64,000 nucleotides of DNA from Sipunculus nudus. Taxonomy: Eukaryota; Annelida; Sipuncula; Golfingiida; Sipunculidae. Each line of letters starts with the position of its first letter. Within the stretch, counting starts at the first letter, position 1. The position numbers and the translations under genes were made by a program. The notes below the pieces were generated by a model. That model saw nothing but the letters and a program-made list of their open reading frames with translations. It did no database searches and was not told the origin of the DNA. This document shows positions 30,346 to 43,275 of the stretch, one piece after another. The stretch lies in contig CM049306.1 in assembly GCA_026874595.1 (NCBI GenBank), forward strand, positions 59,278,019 through 59,342,018, written 5' to 3'.

Positions 30346-32416
30346 GGTATATTTATATTTTACGTAAGATTCGCTTACATGACCACCTCTGGGGACATTA
30401 AATTATTCCTATGGATCATAACGCTGAGCTGATCGACAAGCAAGACTGTGATATTATGTGCTAATTTTTATGTCCAGTCACATTTTGAAGACCTGTGACT
30501 GGCAGTTTTGCCAATTTTGTCTAAACTTGGCGGAGGAAAGAAATATGAATGTCATGTTAAAGCTCATTATTTGATAATCAATAAGTCGAACTATTATTTG
30601 CTGATACCTGACAGTCTGGAATTAACCATTAAAATGAAAACAATAAGAAATTTCAGATATCACCACTGTTGTCGTACAATGGATCTGAGATCAACATGAA
30701 GAGCAAAATTCGTGGACGACTTATTTGGAAGTAGGCGCTTTCAATAAATTTTAACTCAAAGTTGACCAGTTGTAGTGAAATGTAAATAATGGTAATGCGG
30801 TCGTTCTTATCCAACTGATAAAACTTACATTAATCAATATAAATGTTTCAGAACAATACATGGACCAACAGCTGCAGAACTGACAACGACTGCTGTTGCT
30901 TGTCTGTCTAAAAATTACAGTACAATCCATGAAAAAAATAATAAAACTGTTGGCGGCGCCACTAGTCTTGTTCAACTGATAAAACTCTCTTTGGGTAAAA
31001 AATACACATTTTAAGCCAGAACAATAAATGTACCTACAAATGAGACACTGGCATGCTATAATTTGCCAATCTAAAGAAATACAAGTAAATATCCACACAC
31101 AAAAATTATCAGGACATCACTCCTCTAACATCAACAGTAAATATGTCTCAGATATACAGGCAGAGCAAATTGCATGGCAATCAATGTTTTAATTACTGAG
31201 ATATTAGAGCTTTTGAATGAAAGTTTATACTTAAAAAATCAATCAACCGCGGTGATGGATCGATTCTGATCACATTTTCCTGGTGTAGATGAGGCATCGT
31301 CATTTGATAAACCAACACGAAATATTTGTTCAACTACCTCGACCACTAAGACGATTGTCTTTTAGAGTGACAATAATCATGCTTTTAGCGAATAGCTCAC
31401 ATAATATAAGAGAGAACTTCCCTGGGTATTAAGTTTAGGTCAAACGATTACGATTTTGTGCCCTGTAAACGGCCGGGCTGCCTGACTGCCCAACTGACAA
31501 ACGACAGACGAAGGTCAATCACTATAGCTTAGACTCTTAGTCAACTGAGCTAGAAATAGCGTTAACGAGTGGTTCGTGGCAGACATCTAAGCCGGGACTA
31601 AAACTGTGATCATGATAGCGGGGTGGTTGTGCTGTAGGGTATGACCATAAGACGAGGTTTGTTCGTGTCTCTTTATTTATACAGATTTATACTACAGAGT
31701 GCCTGCACAGATTCTGAACTACTTTGTATTCACTTCGCCTCCGTACCCTTCAACAATATTTCACAGGGGCAATTAAAAGCCGCGGTCCCTTCCATCCTCG
31801 TATCTCCTTATTGACAGGGGTTGACCAGCTGGCGGTGACATTCAGGACTCGGGATTAATAGGATAACGGTATCAAATCTGACTCGCGCAGAGTCAGGAGA
31901 TACACTAACACAGGCCCTGAATGGTAAATCGGCAAACAGCCAGCTCTCAACAATGCTGGTGCAGCTTCTATTGCTGCTGCTGTTTCCTGGAGTGTCTGCC
32001 GCTTAGATTTATTCCCAACAGTCAGTCAGCAAACAGATGTGGTGACGGCAGTCAGACATGTAGGCGTGTACCTTGAATCCTGTATGTACCTATATTCCCA
32101 TATCAAAATCGTACAGCTCAGTCTATGCTGATATAAGTACCATATAACCTCTTTCTTTCGCCAAAACCTGGACCACACCGACTGCTGGCGGTACGCGAAG
32201 GGAGCGGAAACTAAAGGGGCTCTGTACGGTATAAATATACATTCTGGTCTAGTTATGTTGGTATAGTTTAAAGGTGGCCATTCACCTACTTTTTGAAAAA
32301 GAAGTGATGTGATTTCTGGCTTACTTTGTGAATATATTAATGATCTTAGGGTCATTTTGGTTGTGAAAAAATATTATAACGCCCCCGTAAAGGATGTACG
32401 AACTTGTTTATTAACA
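30344..32416. other. non-coding, with an internal repeat
   Basis: Two related stretches around 30806 and 30980 share CAACTGATAAAACT and AGAACAATA. A stub ACGACAGACGAAGGTCAATC followed by CTATAGCTTAG and CAACTGAGCTAG lies at 31500-31552, matching the stubs near 17.75 and 20.03 kb. No gene recognised. Confidence 0.4.
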
Positions 32417-32745
32417 ACATGTTTGTAAACACAGCAATGTTGACGAACGGGAAAACATGTAACCTAAGGTGGTAGGTTGCCTTAAAAGCATGGGGAGGTA
32501 GCAAGGTCACTTGTTGCAAAACGCCATTTGCAAAGCTCTGGCTTATTTGACTTGCTGCCAGATGCCCTTGTTGAATTTGTTGTGATTATTTTGGCGGACC
32601 CCTGCATATTCTAAACAGATTGATAAAAAACAAACCAAGCAGCCTGTGTGCGGTGAAATCCACGTTTTCTGGTCTATTTTTATAATAGCTCTCAGGAATT
32701 ACCTTTAGATTATAAAGTTCAGATAGGTGATTGGGCCCATTTAAA
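32417..32745. repeat. dispersed repeat, second copy
   Basis: Similar to 8238-8570 in the same orientation: GTTTGTAAACACAGCAATG, AACGGGAAAACATGTAAC, GTTGCAAAACGCC, CAGATGCCCTTGTT and GTCTATTTTTATAATAGCT. Confidence 0.65.
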
Positions 32746-32814
32746 CCTTTGTGGTCATGTGATCACAACATTTAAATCCGAGAGATGGAAATAAAAGAGA
32801 AGATTTTAGGCGAT

Positions 32815-33000
32815 ATCAGAGTGGGTGTGTGAATGGAAGGCAAATGAACGTGTGGTAGGTGGACGGATGGCAAATTATCGAATGGCATGTGAACGGATGG
32901 CAAATGAACCAGAACGGGTAGCAAATGAACAAGTACCATGTGCATGTTAACGAATGGCATGCGAACGGATGGCATGTCAGCGGTTGGCAATTAAACGGGT
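32815..33000. repeat. ~15 bp minisatellite
   Basis: Units of the type GAACGGATGGCAAAT or GCATGTGAACGGATG recur about every 15 nt with point changes. The minus-strand frame over it encodes a Met/His/Val/Pro-rich pentapeptide periodicity and is taken as an artefact. Confidence 0.75.
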
Positions 33001-35259
33001 TATAACGGTATCTAAAATTACGTTTACAAGCAAGCTTTTAACCCAACGGAAAGAACAATACACAGAACACACACATACAAATACTTATGAACACAAACAG
33101 TTGGTGTGCGGTGTGTTATGTACGAAACTATAATTAGCCATATCCTGATGCATATCAACAAGTGTTGTGTTACAAAATAGGGGTCGATAATATTATGAAC
33201 CTTTGGCAAATATATAACCATGTTGAGAATGGCTAGATTATTGATAAACACATGTCCTTTTGTTATTCATAAATACTGTCAATGTTATAATAAGATATAA
33301 ATGCATATCATTAAAAAAAATAAATAAATAAAAAATGTAAAAAAGAGTTTTATAAAAATGCTTTTTAGGAACTGTTCCTCTACCACGTGTCTGAAAACTG
33401 TAACCCTAACTAATTACATTATTAAAGTAGATTAGCACATACAATTAAGTTAATAACTACTCCATATTACTCCATAGCAAACAAACATGTCAGAATTTCC
33501 AGCAAAGTGTGCAAGGAGTATGTTTCTGTACAAATAATTAATTAGCGACACTAAGGAAGGTGGCTGTCACAAGTTTACAATTACATGTCAGTTTATAATG
33601 AGGATAAGAGATTTCTGTAACTTTATTTACGATAATGCCAATAGCATATACGTGTACTTGATTTTTACCACGTAAACAATGACAGTAGTGTCCGCACTAC
33701 ACAACACGCACCAACCGCACTGGCACCGTGCACGGCCATTGGACCACATCCAACACAAGCCACACTGCACGGGGATTGTGGTTTCTCAATGATTTCCCTG
33801 TAATATATATTTTAATAACCACATCACGACGCCCTATTTATGGTTACTAAATGGTTTTATTATAATTAACTATATTTAATAATTAAAGTAATTACAATAA
33901 TTTAATAATCTTAAATAAATAAGTAAATACAAGCATAGTTATACACAAAAAATCTTAACGCGTGGAGGCCTACATCATCACTTGTGAATGCTATGCAAAA
34001 TCTAATAACTATAATATGCTTATGTCCTGTGCACGTAATCTGATATTCTGTATACATTGTACATATAATATGTTAATAAATAACGTATTGATAAAATGAA
34101 ATTGAATCTGAATCAAAAGATTCATGCGGTTATGATTGAATACTTGAAGCGTTTGACATGAAAAAGAACTTTGCAAACATTATAGGGATTAAATACAGTA
34201 AATTCTCCATCGTTTGAGCCTCAATGTTTGTGCACTTATTTTTCCTTTCATATGAGTTTTGATTGGCCTTGTCCTATGTACTCTCTATAAATTACAGATC
34301 CATTATCATTATTATGTCAATTTGAAACTCGCTGTGATTTTGAAGCGGTGCATGATGGTTTTTGTTACAGTTCCCGTGTAAATGTTTAAAGGCTAACTTT
34401 CTCCACTACTGGGACCATACACATTTGTTGGGAAGCTGTTCACTGTTGCTCCATCCACGTCGTGCTGGGTATCAATAATATTCATCCATAATAATGTATT
34501 ATCAGACTTTTTAACAGATTTTTTGTGGAGATGACCGTCTTCATTTTTAATGCTGACTTATTTAATTCCTAATCTAAGTATGTACTTCTGCAGATTTCCA
34601 TTTCGGTTTGAAACTACGTGGCAAGGTGGTAGCACTTCATTTTATTTTTTTTTAATTCTTGTCTCACCATGCAGGCCCGGTGTCTACCGCACCTGCAGGT
34701 CCTGGGTGGGTAATCATCTCCATTACAGGGCCATAACATGCACCGAGAAACCTCTATAAGACGCACTCCCAGCTTTGAGTTCTGTTCTCTACTACATGAC
34801 TACAGAGATAGGAATAATTTCAATATTTTTGTTAATCTGTTAATTAGCCAGACCCGAACACCCAGTGCCACTAACCAACGATAGGTGTCGCTTGTTCGTC
34901 GTGGAAGGCTTATCAAGCAGAGGAAAAAGAAAAGAGTCCGCCTAAGGAACCTGGTCCCTCGGTAATTTTACTGTGATTATTAGGGGTTTTTATTTAATTA
35001 TCAAACAGGTTACAATAACGTATCGGCACCGAAACAGTGGCAGTAAAGAAACAAGCCCACATGGTGCGTGACGTCACTGAGGTATATATGTCTCAAAATC
35101 CAGAAGCTGGCAGGTTTATAGAAGGTTGATTTTATTTATTTCTGGCGGGTCTGTGCATGAAAGAGGAAGAGTATAATCACGCCAGCCTCAGTGTAAAAAT
35201 AACGGCTCTATATACGAACTGGCACCGGCTGACGTCACACGCACCTGGTCCTAACAGCT

Positions 35260-35261
<2 letters not shown>
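33001..35261. other. non-coding, two CREs near the right edge
   Basis: AT-rich and mostly featureless. A perfect TGACGTCA at 35069-35076 is followed 6 nt later by TATATATG, and a second TGACGTCA is at 35230-35237. Confidence 0.4.
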
Positions 35262-35322
<61 letters not shown>

Positions 35323-35360
35323 TATACATATACATACATATATACATATATAAGATATAT
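35262..35360. repeat. (TA)n microsatellite with TA/CA tail
   Basis: TA run to about 35319, then ATACATA words and a short GA tract to about 35385. Confidence 0.95.
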
Positions 35361-35442
35361 CAGATAAAGAGAGAGAGGCAGGGAAAGAGAGACGGACATT
35401 GAGACAGCAAACAGACTGAGAGTGAGACTAGCTGACCAGACA

Positions 35443-35755
35443 AAACAGACGGGCGGACGGACAGACAGACAGACGCACATATAAAATTAAATTTGAAAAA
35501 AAATGTATTTGGTAAAATATACTATAAACTAAATATATATTAGTTAGATTCATGGATACAAGACGTAGAGACTGTGCAAGAACCATTGTTTCACATCACA
35601 AAACAGACGGATGGACGGACAGACACACACACAAATAATATTTAATTTGAAAAAAAGTTTTCGGTAAAATTAAAAATATAATAGACTTTATATATTATAG
35701 ATTAACGAATACAAGACGTAGGGACTGTGCAAGAACCATTGTTTACTGGCAGGAC
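35443..35755. repeat. ~158 bp tandem duplication
   Basis: AAAACAGACGG, GACGGACAGACA, AAATTTGAAAAAA, ACAAGACGTAG and GACTGTGCAAGAACCATTGT occur twice in the same order (35443-35600 and 35600-35755). Confidence 0.8.
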
Positions 35756-36028
35756 TGTGACTAAGACAGCGCAGTCAGGGCGCAGTCAGCGAGTGACTGG
35801 TCGCCTCCTTTTCTGAGACCTTCCTGGTCTAGATGTTAATCTGCCGCAGTACGACACTCCACAGATGTTACAATCACGCCCATAATCATAATGATACTGC
35901 AGCAGAGGCCGGGGATGCTGGTTGAGGCACGGGTGATGAGAGAATCCAAGCCATTTATATCATTAACAATACAATGCAAGGTTAAACAGTTAAAGAGCAC
36001 ACAATGAAAGAACAAACGTTTAACTTAC

Positions 36029-36095
36029 CATGCCTGTAGCCTTCGGTATCACAGCCTTAACGATATATAATTAGGATTAAATCACAGACACGGTA
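36029..36095 (-). other. TUBA: candidate alpha-tubulin exon 1 (5' UTR and ATG)
   Basis: On the minus strand ATG at 36031-36029 is followed at once by gtaagt, a perfect donor, exactly the layout expected for an alpha-tubulin first exon that carries only the initiator Met. I checked ATG-GT junctions by eye on this strand; others either have a weak donor or lie in repeats (for example gtacgt at about 17713 inside a repeat stub). The implied intron is 28.6 kb. The exon start is a guess at about 36095, roughly 25 nt past a TTTATT word. It could equally be unrelated, with the true exon outside the window. Confidence 0.35.
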
Positions 36096-36260
36096 CTGGA
36101 CACCTCGAGGTGACAATAAAATACCAGCTGGATACTTCCACGGGCAAAGCTAGTGCAGGCAGGAGCAAAGGTCCGACAGCACAGCACACAAATGTTCAGG
36201 ACTGCACAGACCACGAGGTAGCCGGCTTCCAGACAGGAAGTCGTGACGTCACTTGGATGA
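36096..36260 (-). promoter_or_regulatory. candidate promoter with perfect CRE
   Basis: TGACGTCA at 36244-36251 with an Ets-like CTTCCTG (minus strand, 36234-36240) next to it, and a TATA-like TTTATTG (minus strand, 36114-36120) nearer the candidate exon. The spacing is plausible for a Pol II promoter. Its link to the tubulin gene rests on the exon 1 candidate. Confidence 0.3.
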
Positions 36261-36640
36261 GGCAGAATGATACTGCTGCTTCGGGGCCAACAAGCATCAC
36301 TCAAGGCTGCTGCGCGGATTCCCTGAATCACCTACGATGGCGCGTTGGTGATCTCTTACTTGTGACTAGATCTCAAATTTGCCACAAGCTTTTTTTGAAT
36401 CTTATTGTAGTTAGGATTTTTTCAAAGTGACAATGATGAGAATTACAATAACAATAATAATATTAATATTTGCTTTTATTTTTGTTGCTGTTGTCGTTGT
36501 TGTAGTAGTTCTTGCAGTTGATGTTGTGATTTGTTAACATTATTATTTTAATATGGCTCATGAGATAAATAACATATATTGGAATTGAACCACTCCCTTT
36601 AACCCTTCTCATCAATATTGAAGTATAACATGACTAAAGG
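36261..36640. other. non-coding sequence
   Basis: Nothing recognised apart from short GTT/TTG trinucleotide runs near 36470-36510. Confidence 0.4.
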
Positions 36641-36880
36641 AATGCAAGCCTCCGCCATGTGGGGGGTTCCAATTGTAGGATGCCCATCAATACCGTGTTT
36701 GCATTCACTTATTCGGCATAAATGACTCTACATTTGTGAATATTACTGATGTCCATTCACAAAGTACCCTGAATATATCATGAGATTCATGATTGCATGA
36801 GTTATGTTGTGAACAAACACACACAAACACACACACACACACACGAACGGAGATGAACAGACACCCTCCATGAGGAAGCA
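36641..36880 (+). mobile_element. dispersed ~320 bp family, forward copy
   Basis: GGAATGCAAGCCTCCGCCAT at the left, CATTCACTTATTCGGCAT, a long AC run (about 36818-36843) and ACACCCTCCATGAGGAAGCA at the right. Confidence 0.8.
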
Positions 36881-39366
36881 AAAACCATTTCATATCTTAT
36901 TTTCGAGTTTAAAATTTAGAAACATTGTGCTATTCTTATATACCTTAACAGTTAACACTGGTCCAGTATATTTACACCCGAAAAAGTACTAAACTAATTT
37001 GAAATGTAAACTTGCATTTTTCCAGCCTAAATTTAATTTACAAAACAAACTGTCTTGATCTTGTAGGAACAGCATATGATTACAAATGTAAAACCAGATA
37101 GGTCTATATGCCTTCACATACATATATTTTCTCTTATTTACGTATACAACTCTCATATCACTTTCTATTTCTTATTCATAGAAAAAAAATCTAAGGTAAT
37201 GTTTATAGTCAGCAATGATCCTAATTAAACGTTTCTGCTTTATTAGTGTCACAGTTCAATTACAAGGTTTATAGTTTAGATGCCGAACAAATACGGGCCC
37301 TTATACCGTGGAATAGGAACTGCCCTCCACGCTGACAAAATAATTGCCCTATCTCACAAAGATACATAATCCTTTGAATCTAAAATACATGTATACTTTG
37401 GTATATTTTGCATATCTCCAAGCTTTGAACGAATGGTTGTTTAATGCAAATCAGATCCCTCCACAAAATTTCCCCAATTCGGTTCATAACTTTTTGAGTA
37501 TATGCCTAACAGACTAACCAACTAAGTAACCAAACAACCATTGGGGAAATAAAAAAACCTTGCGGCCTTGCGTAGTTAAAAAACATTAAAATTGATCTCG
37601 AAAAGGCGCTGGTATTACAACGCTGAGCGGCTACCGTAAAAACGACACCTCATGAGTCACGGCGAGTTAGTGCGCCTGCCTGACAGCAGGGAGCGCCGGG
37701 GTCATGTTATGTATCGCCCCTCGAACACTCCGTATGACTAAGACATGTTGCTCTGACAATTGTTGATGGACAAAGCTGATACGTAGGATGTCCGTCTGTA
37801 TGTTTATTATCTTATGATAACCCGGTTCAGTCCAGTAAAACGGAAATGAGATATTTGTTGTGTTCGGAACAAAAATATTATTTTTTCATCTCCTTTCAGA
37901 GTTCCTGTTATTACTACATGACAGTTTCTGATAAGTCATAAAGCTATTATACAGGAAAACACCCGTACAAACATAAATAAATCCTTCGCCGTAAACACAC
38001 ACAGGACCGCCCTCCCTACTCACTCACAGCTAGACATTTCCAACAAACACAACCATCCCCCCCCCCCTTCCTCCACACGCATACATACACACCGCCACCC
38101 CACCCCCACCCCCAACACACACACAGGCGCCCCGCAAATACAACCCCCCCCCCCCCCCCGGTTAAACATACATGTGCGCCCCCCAAAAAACACAGGCGTC
38201 TATCCTACACACACATGCGTCCCCGCAAACACGCACACACACCGGCACCTTGTCCTTTGTTTGAGTTGGAAATGGTAAAAACCTTATGTTTTATGATGAG
38301 CCAATTAGACATGGTTATAGCGTCTACATCAACGTATTTGTGCAGCCATTAGTAAGCATTGGGAAAGCTTTGTAATGTTCTTACTGAAGGCTGTGGATAT
38401 TATGCCAATGAAACAAGTCTCTCTGAGGCTGTTAGCTCCCTTGTATAGGTAAACAGAGAGAGGCCCTAACGTTGACCTTTCTTTATTATATGTAACGAAA
38501 GATGTCTGTAGGATTAATTTCGTACTCCTGAAACAAAATATAGAACTTTATCAAGTGAATTTTATAACCAGGAGCTTTTTAACTGGAACAGACCCACTAC
38601 TCAAATCCGTGAAGCCAAATCTCTTTTTTTCTTTCAGGAGAATATTGATAAGCGCATTTTGGAAGAGTAAATTCTTTAACGTTTTTAAACCTGTTATATC
38701 CCTTATACGATTTTTCATGAAATATTAATTTTAGTGTAAATTTCCATATAGATACTATTTTCCATTTTATAACTTTAGCTTTATCCGATAGCCTATGTAA
38801 TCTTTAGATATCTTTGATTTTTCAAACATTAATGTACTCTATATCATCTATGGTATCTACTCCTATATAAAAAAAATTAAAAATGAATGAATAAATGTAG
38901 TGAATGTAATATTATACTAATGTCTTTAGGTCAATTGTATCATATGTTTTAAATTGTAGGAAGACCTCATTGAAAAAGAGCGCTTCCTGAATGAGCTATC
39001 CTGTTGAAATAATATATTTATACCACTGTGGCACACTGTAGGTATATATCTAGATGCCCTAGTGCTTTGGGGAGAAAGGATTTCCTAACCCAGAGTTCCT
39101 AACCAGTAGACTCGTCCTGTTGAGAACTTTGGCTTTGCGGAGGTGTGCGCTCTGATGAAAGCTATCCAAGTTTAAATCAAAACTGGCATTCTTCAATTAA
39201 TTGTCTAAATATTCTCCTATTTAAGTCTCGTCTGAGAAGAGATATTTTTTAAGCGCTCATTGATCGGTCTTTCATTGCAGTTTATGGATTTTTTTGGTGA
39301 CTCATTTACCACTTTGTGGGTGTACTTTGGAACTGCAGACTAATTATGTCTGGTGTCTCGTGGTGG
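36881..39366. other. non-coding, low-complexity C-rich patch
   Basis: A repeat stub with TTCGGTTCATAACTTTTTGA and ACCAACTAAGTAACCAAAC at about 37480-37540. C-runs and CA-rich sequence at about 38040-38250. No gene recognised. Confidence 0.4.
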
Positions 39367-39369
39367 TCA

Positions 39370-39391
39370 AGGTCACTAGGTCATTAGGTGT
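39370..39391 (+). promoter_or_regulatory. AGGTCA-type triple direct repeat
   Basis: AGGTCA-CT-AGGTCA-TT-AGGTGT, two perfect half-sites and one near-match spaced by 2 bp, preceded by TC so that the first also reads TCAAGGTCA. This is a nuclear-receptor DR2-like arrangement. No exon beside it is recognised. Confidence 0.35.
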
Positions 39392-39927
39392 GCTCTATGA
39401 CGCAGCTGCATGGGGTTGAATGAGGTTTCCTGATGAGCCTGCCAGCTCTGTCCACGATATAAGTCTCTTACACAGATACACGGTGGCGCTCCGCAACTCC
39501 CAGTGGATGAGCCTATGCATGATAGGTGTAAAAATTACCATGTGGTTGCTTTACGCTACAACAGGTGTTCTGTTCGTGACCTTTATACCTTTGGCATCAA
39601 TATAACTACATAGTCAACAGTTGCGTACGTGCGTCTGCTGTCATATACTGTAGATTCAAAAATATTTGTTGGGATTTTATTTTCGAGGTTTACGTGGGTC
39701 ACGGTAGTTCACGAAATTATGATTCACATGGACAGGACAGAGATTATCTTGATGGCAGCTGGTATTCGACTTCATCTTTAGTTATTATAGCTGGCTGATG
39801 AGTTTTCCAAGAAGGAAGATTAAACCATTTATTAGTGATTATGATTGTCATTTGTACATGTGATAAACGTATTGTATCAATTTTTATGTGAATTACTAAT
39901 ACTGCACGTAGTTAGCATCCGTCAGGA
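39392..39927. other. non-coding sequence
   Basis: Nothing recognised. Confidence 0.4.
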
Positions 39928-39962
39928 GGATATGCGTTCATTCCCGTTAGTGTTTGTGTATG

Positions 39963-39998
<36 letters not shown>

Positions 39999-40180
39999 CA
40001 TAACTCACATTATCTTTAAGGGAATCTGATGAAATTATCAGGGCATTTCGGGGATGGAAAACGATTAGATTTTAGTGTGGATCCGGATTCAGGAGCGTCA
40101 TCAAGGTATCACAAATGGACAGTCACGAATGAACCTGGGAAAATGGGCCGAATAAGTGAATCCAAAGATGGCCCAGCCTT
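39928..40180 (-). mobile_element. dispersed ~320 bp family, reverse copy with poly-T
   Basis: GATATGCGTTCATTCCCGTT, then a 27 nt T-run, ACAACATAACTCACAT, GTGTGGATCCGGATTCAGG, CGTCATCAAGG and GGGCCGAATAAGTGAATCC. The far end is missing. Confidence 0.8.
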
Positions 40181-40485
40181 CGGCGCCACGCAGGCGGGTC
40201 AAGGTCGAGCGCCCAGAACTTCGGAGTGAGGGTGTATAGTGGTTCTCTGCAATACGGCTTGTTCACACCGGCATTTTCAAAGTAGGCCTACATGTAAGAA
40301 CTTCAGCTCTCAATTTTCACAGAGCAATTTTTTAAACGTGTGCTCTTAGTTCCAAGATGAGTGGCCGTCTACCCAGAGCATCTAACTGTTCTAACAGTTG
40401 GCCTCACCCACGGAGCCTTAATAAAAATCAAGCCGTCCAATTTTATGAAAAATATTACACCCCCCCCCCCCTCGCGGTATCGCCA
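40181..40485. other. non-coding sequence
   Basis: A 13 nt C-run near 40459-40471. No gene recognised. Confidence 0.4.
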
Positions 40486-40805
40486 GGAGGGTATTGGTTT
40501 ATCCCTGTTCGTGTGTTTCTCCACCACATAACTCAAACAGTCATGGACGGGTTCCAATGAAATTTTCAGACAACTTTTGGAATAGGCCAATAGGCCTAAA
40601 GAATCGATTACAATTTTGTACAGATCTCCCTGATGATACGGATTCAGGAATGTCATACAGTAATATTCATAAATGTAAAGTCACTTGTGCCCTGATGAAC
40701 CTGAGAATATGGACCGAAATAGAGAATGCAAACATGGATTGGAAAGCATCCAAAAGTTGGGACCTCCTACATGGCGGAGTTTGCAGTCCTTGGAATGCAG
40801 ATTTA
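40486..40805 (-). mobile_element. dispersed ~320 bp family, full-length reverse copy
   Basis: AGGAGGGTATTGGTTTATCC, CACATAACTCAAACAGTCAT, AATTTTCAGACAACTTTTGG, ATACGGATTCAGGAATGTCA, and TACATGGCGGAGTTTGCAGT at the far end. Confidence 0.85.
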
Positions 40806-43275
40806 TAGTTTTATAAGTATGTTGTGTCCATTCCTTTATTTCTCCTAATATCACACAAACACGGCCCCCTGAAAAGAAAAGTAATGTTTACAATGAAAAG
40901 GTGTCAACATATCTATTTTAATTAAAAATATTTCCCCACATTTCCTTTTTTTCAACATTCCGGGTAAAATATTTAATAATAATATCACATTTCTATTTTG
41001 GATGTGGTAATCCCTATCCTCATAATTAATGCATATTAATGTTGAACTCTGCATGGGACCTGTATATCAATCTTATGATCACTTCATTTTATTTATTTAT
41101 TTTTTTTTCCGAAGGGCTGGCCATGTTTGCATCAAATGGTGAAACGGAAGGAAAACCTGCTGACTGTGGGGACATCTAGTGTACTTTCGATAAACAAGAC
41201 CGTTCTTTTATTTAAATAGTTGTTTCTCAGAATGCATGGCTTTAGCTTTAAGTTAATTATCGTTAATTTAATGAAATACAGGTAAATTCGGGGAGGAAAA
41301 CCCGTAATATTTGTGTGTACGCAAAATGACAACCCTATGTGCGGTTTTGAGAAACTGGGAGAAATAAACCTGTCAGTGTTAGATAAGGTCAAGGTGACAC
41401 GAAAGTACTAGAGTGTACTAGAGAATAGTGATTAGGAGAAAATCTGTCTGCGGAGACCTTGGTGTCAAAGGGCTGTATTTCGGCTAAGTAAGCTTCATGC
41501 TTTTTTTACCACGCCAAAATCCTCAAATTATAGTAGGATTCTCTTCTGCACCTTTATAATCTTAAACTTATTTATTTTAAATAATAGAATATTAATGTCA
41601 CTCGAAAAATAAACCATGTAAGAAAACCTGACTAATGTTTGAACGTTGTGTAAATACTAAGGTGCCGGTGAACAGATGGATATTTTTTGCACAAAGCTGA
41701 AATATTAGTTTTACTGTATATTTTTTAATGATTTAATCATATGACATTTCAAGCAACCTGATACATTGTCATTGACATGAAGATATATTCATAACGGTTA
41801 TCACTTCTATTTTTTTTTTTTTTTTTTTTACAAACTTTGCTCAGTACATAAGCACATCACTTTCTTCATCGAGATGTTATATCCATCATAACAGACTGAA
41901 CAGAACAAACAAACTACAGATGCGGTACTATGTAAGTGACAGGTCGCTTACAGTTGATTCATGCTTGATGCCAATGAGCCCGGATTCTTCATATATTGAT
42001 GACCTTGGGTACCTAGATTTAGACCTTTCGGTGATGGTATAGCGCTTGGCATTGAATGTAATTTATTTTATGTTCTACAAATATTATTTCCAGTTAAGTC
42101 ATTTGTTGTAACGTAGATTTGCTGAAATAGTTTCATTGTGCAAAGGTGGCACGGGTGTTGAATGCCGGGTGCTGCCACCTAACAATAGCTACATGCACGT
42201 ATTCATTTGTAACAATGCCAAGTGTATTGTGGCAGTTGTACTATTTCTGTTTTGCATTCCAATAACAAGAGTGAGCATTATGATAGGACTCTCATTTCTG
42301 TTTAATCCAAAGTCAAAGAGTGCATAATGTGATATTCGTACATATCATATCGGTATCAGCTATCACTGAATATCCACTGTGTTTTATGACAATTAGAAAT
42401 TATGTATTCCTTAATGGTGAAGTGTATTTCAATACCTAGATTTTTTACTATAACTCTGGTAAATGATAATAATCAAAGTAATGCAACATCAACAACAACC
42501 AGTGGATGGTCCACTGAGTTATTGTCTCATACGTTTTATAGTCGAACAACCTGCACAAATACGTGCAATGGGATGTAGCTTTCGTTATTATTTCATTTTT
42601 GTGCCTACAAGATCTAGTCCTATGTGCACTCAAGCGTTATGGCTCTGTTATCATGTAAGGAGTATTTTTCCTAGCTCTAGCTTCCGTTCTCTCTCCGTAC
42701 GCTTCGTTTACCTTCACTGTAAGAGAGCACTATTAAAAGGTGTTTGAAAACTGGAGATATTCCAGTGGACAATAAAACTATGATATTTCGGCTTAAAAGT
42801 GTCAGGTTTATAAAAATGCAAACATATCTTTATCATGTGTTAGCATAACATACCATTTTAACATCGTTATGTCCCTTAAACGATCGAATCAGGTAGGTCT
42901 CCATCTCAAGCGGTAAAAAAAAAAAAACATTTCTGGTGGGGATTTCCCTGGGCTTCTCCCACATAAAACGTCATATCCTCCATCAACCTCCAGCGTAGAG
43001 TCAAGATCTGTTGTGTTTATCCTTGACATTTAAGACAAATCTTCCGTGGAGTAGGATGCATCATACGCGCCACCTGGTGATTGTCACAACTTAAGGAACA
43101 ACTCTGAGGCCCAGGGAAGCTTAACTTTAAAAGTGAGCACAGTTTAGGCACTAAAGCAGGATTTTCAGCGAAAGTTCTTGTTTATTCGAGTATATTAACA
43201 TATTCTGCCCCCGAATGTTCAAGTTTCTCTGTCATACACACAATATTTCTGATCCACGGTATTTTGAACAGACAA
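40806..43275. other. non-coding; includes a dispersed repeat pair member
   Basis: The stretch 41330-41540 (GAGAAATAAACCTGTCAGTG, CCACGCCAAAATCCTCAAAT) resembles 63095-63262 in the same orientation. A T-run lies at 41811-41830. No gene is recognised; the 94-residue plus frame over 42463-42747 matches nothing I know. Confidence 0.4.

Noticed and set aside
37640-37700. Second tRNA-derived SINE (GAGTTAGTGCGCCTGCC)
   Set aside because: An A-box-like word only; no acceptable B box at the right distance.
42463-42747. 94-residue plus-strand frame with a possible donor CATGTAAGG
   Set aside because: No family resemblance, no acceptor, and the composition does not stand out from its surroundings.
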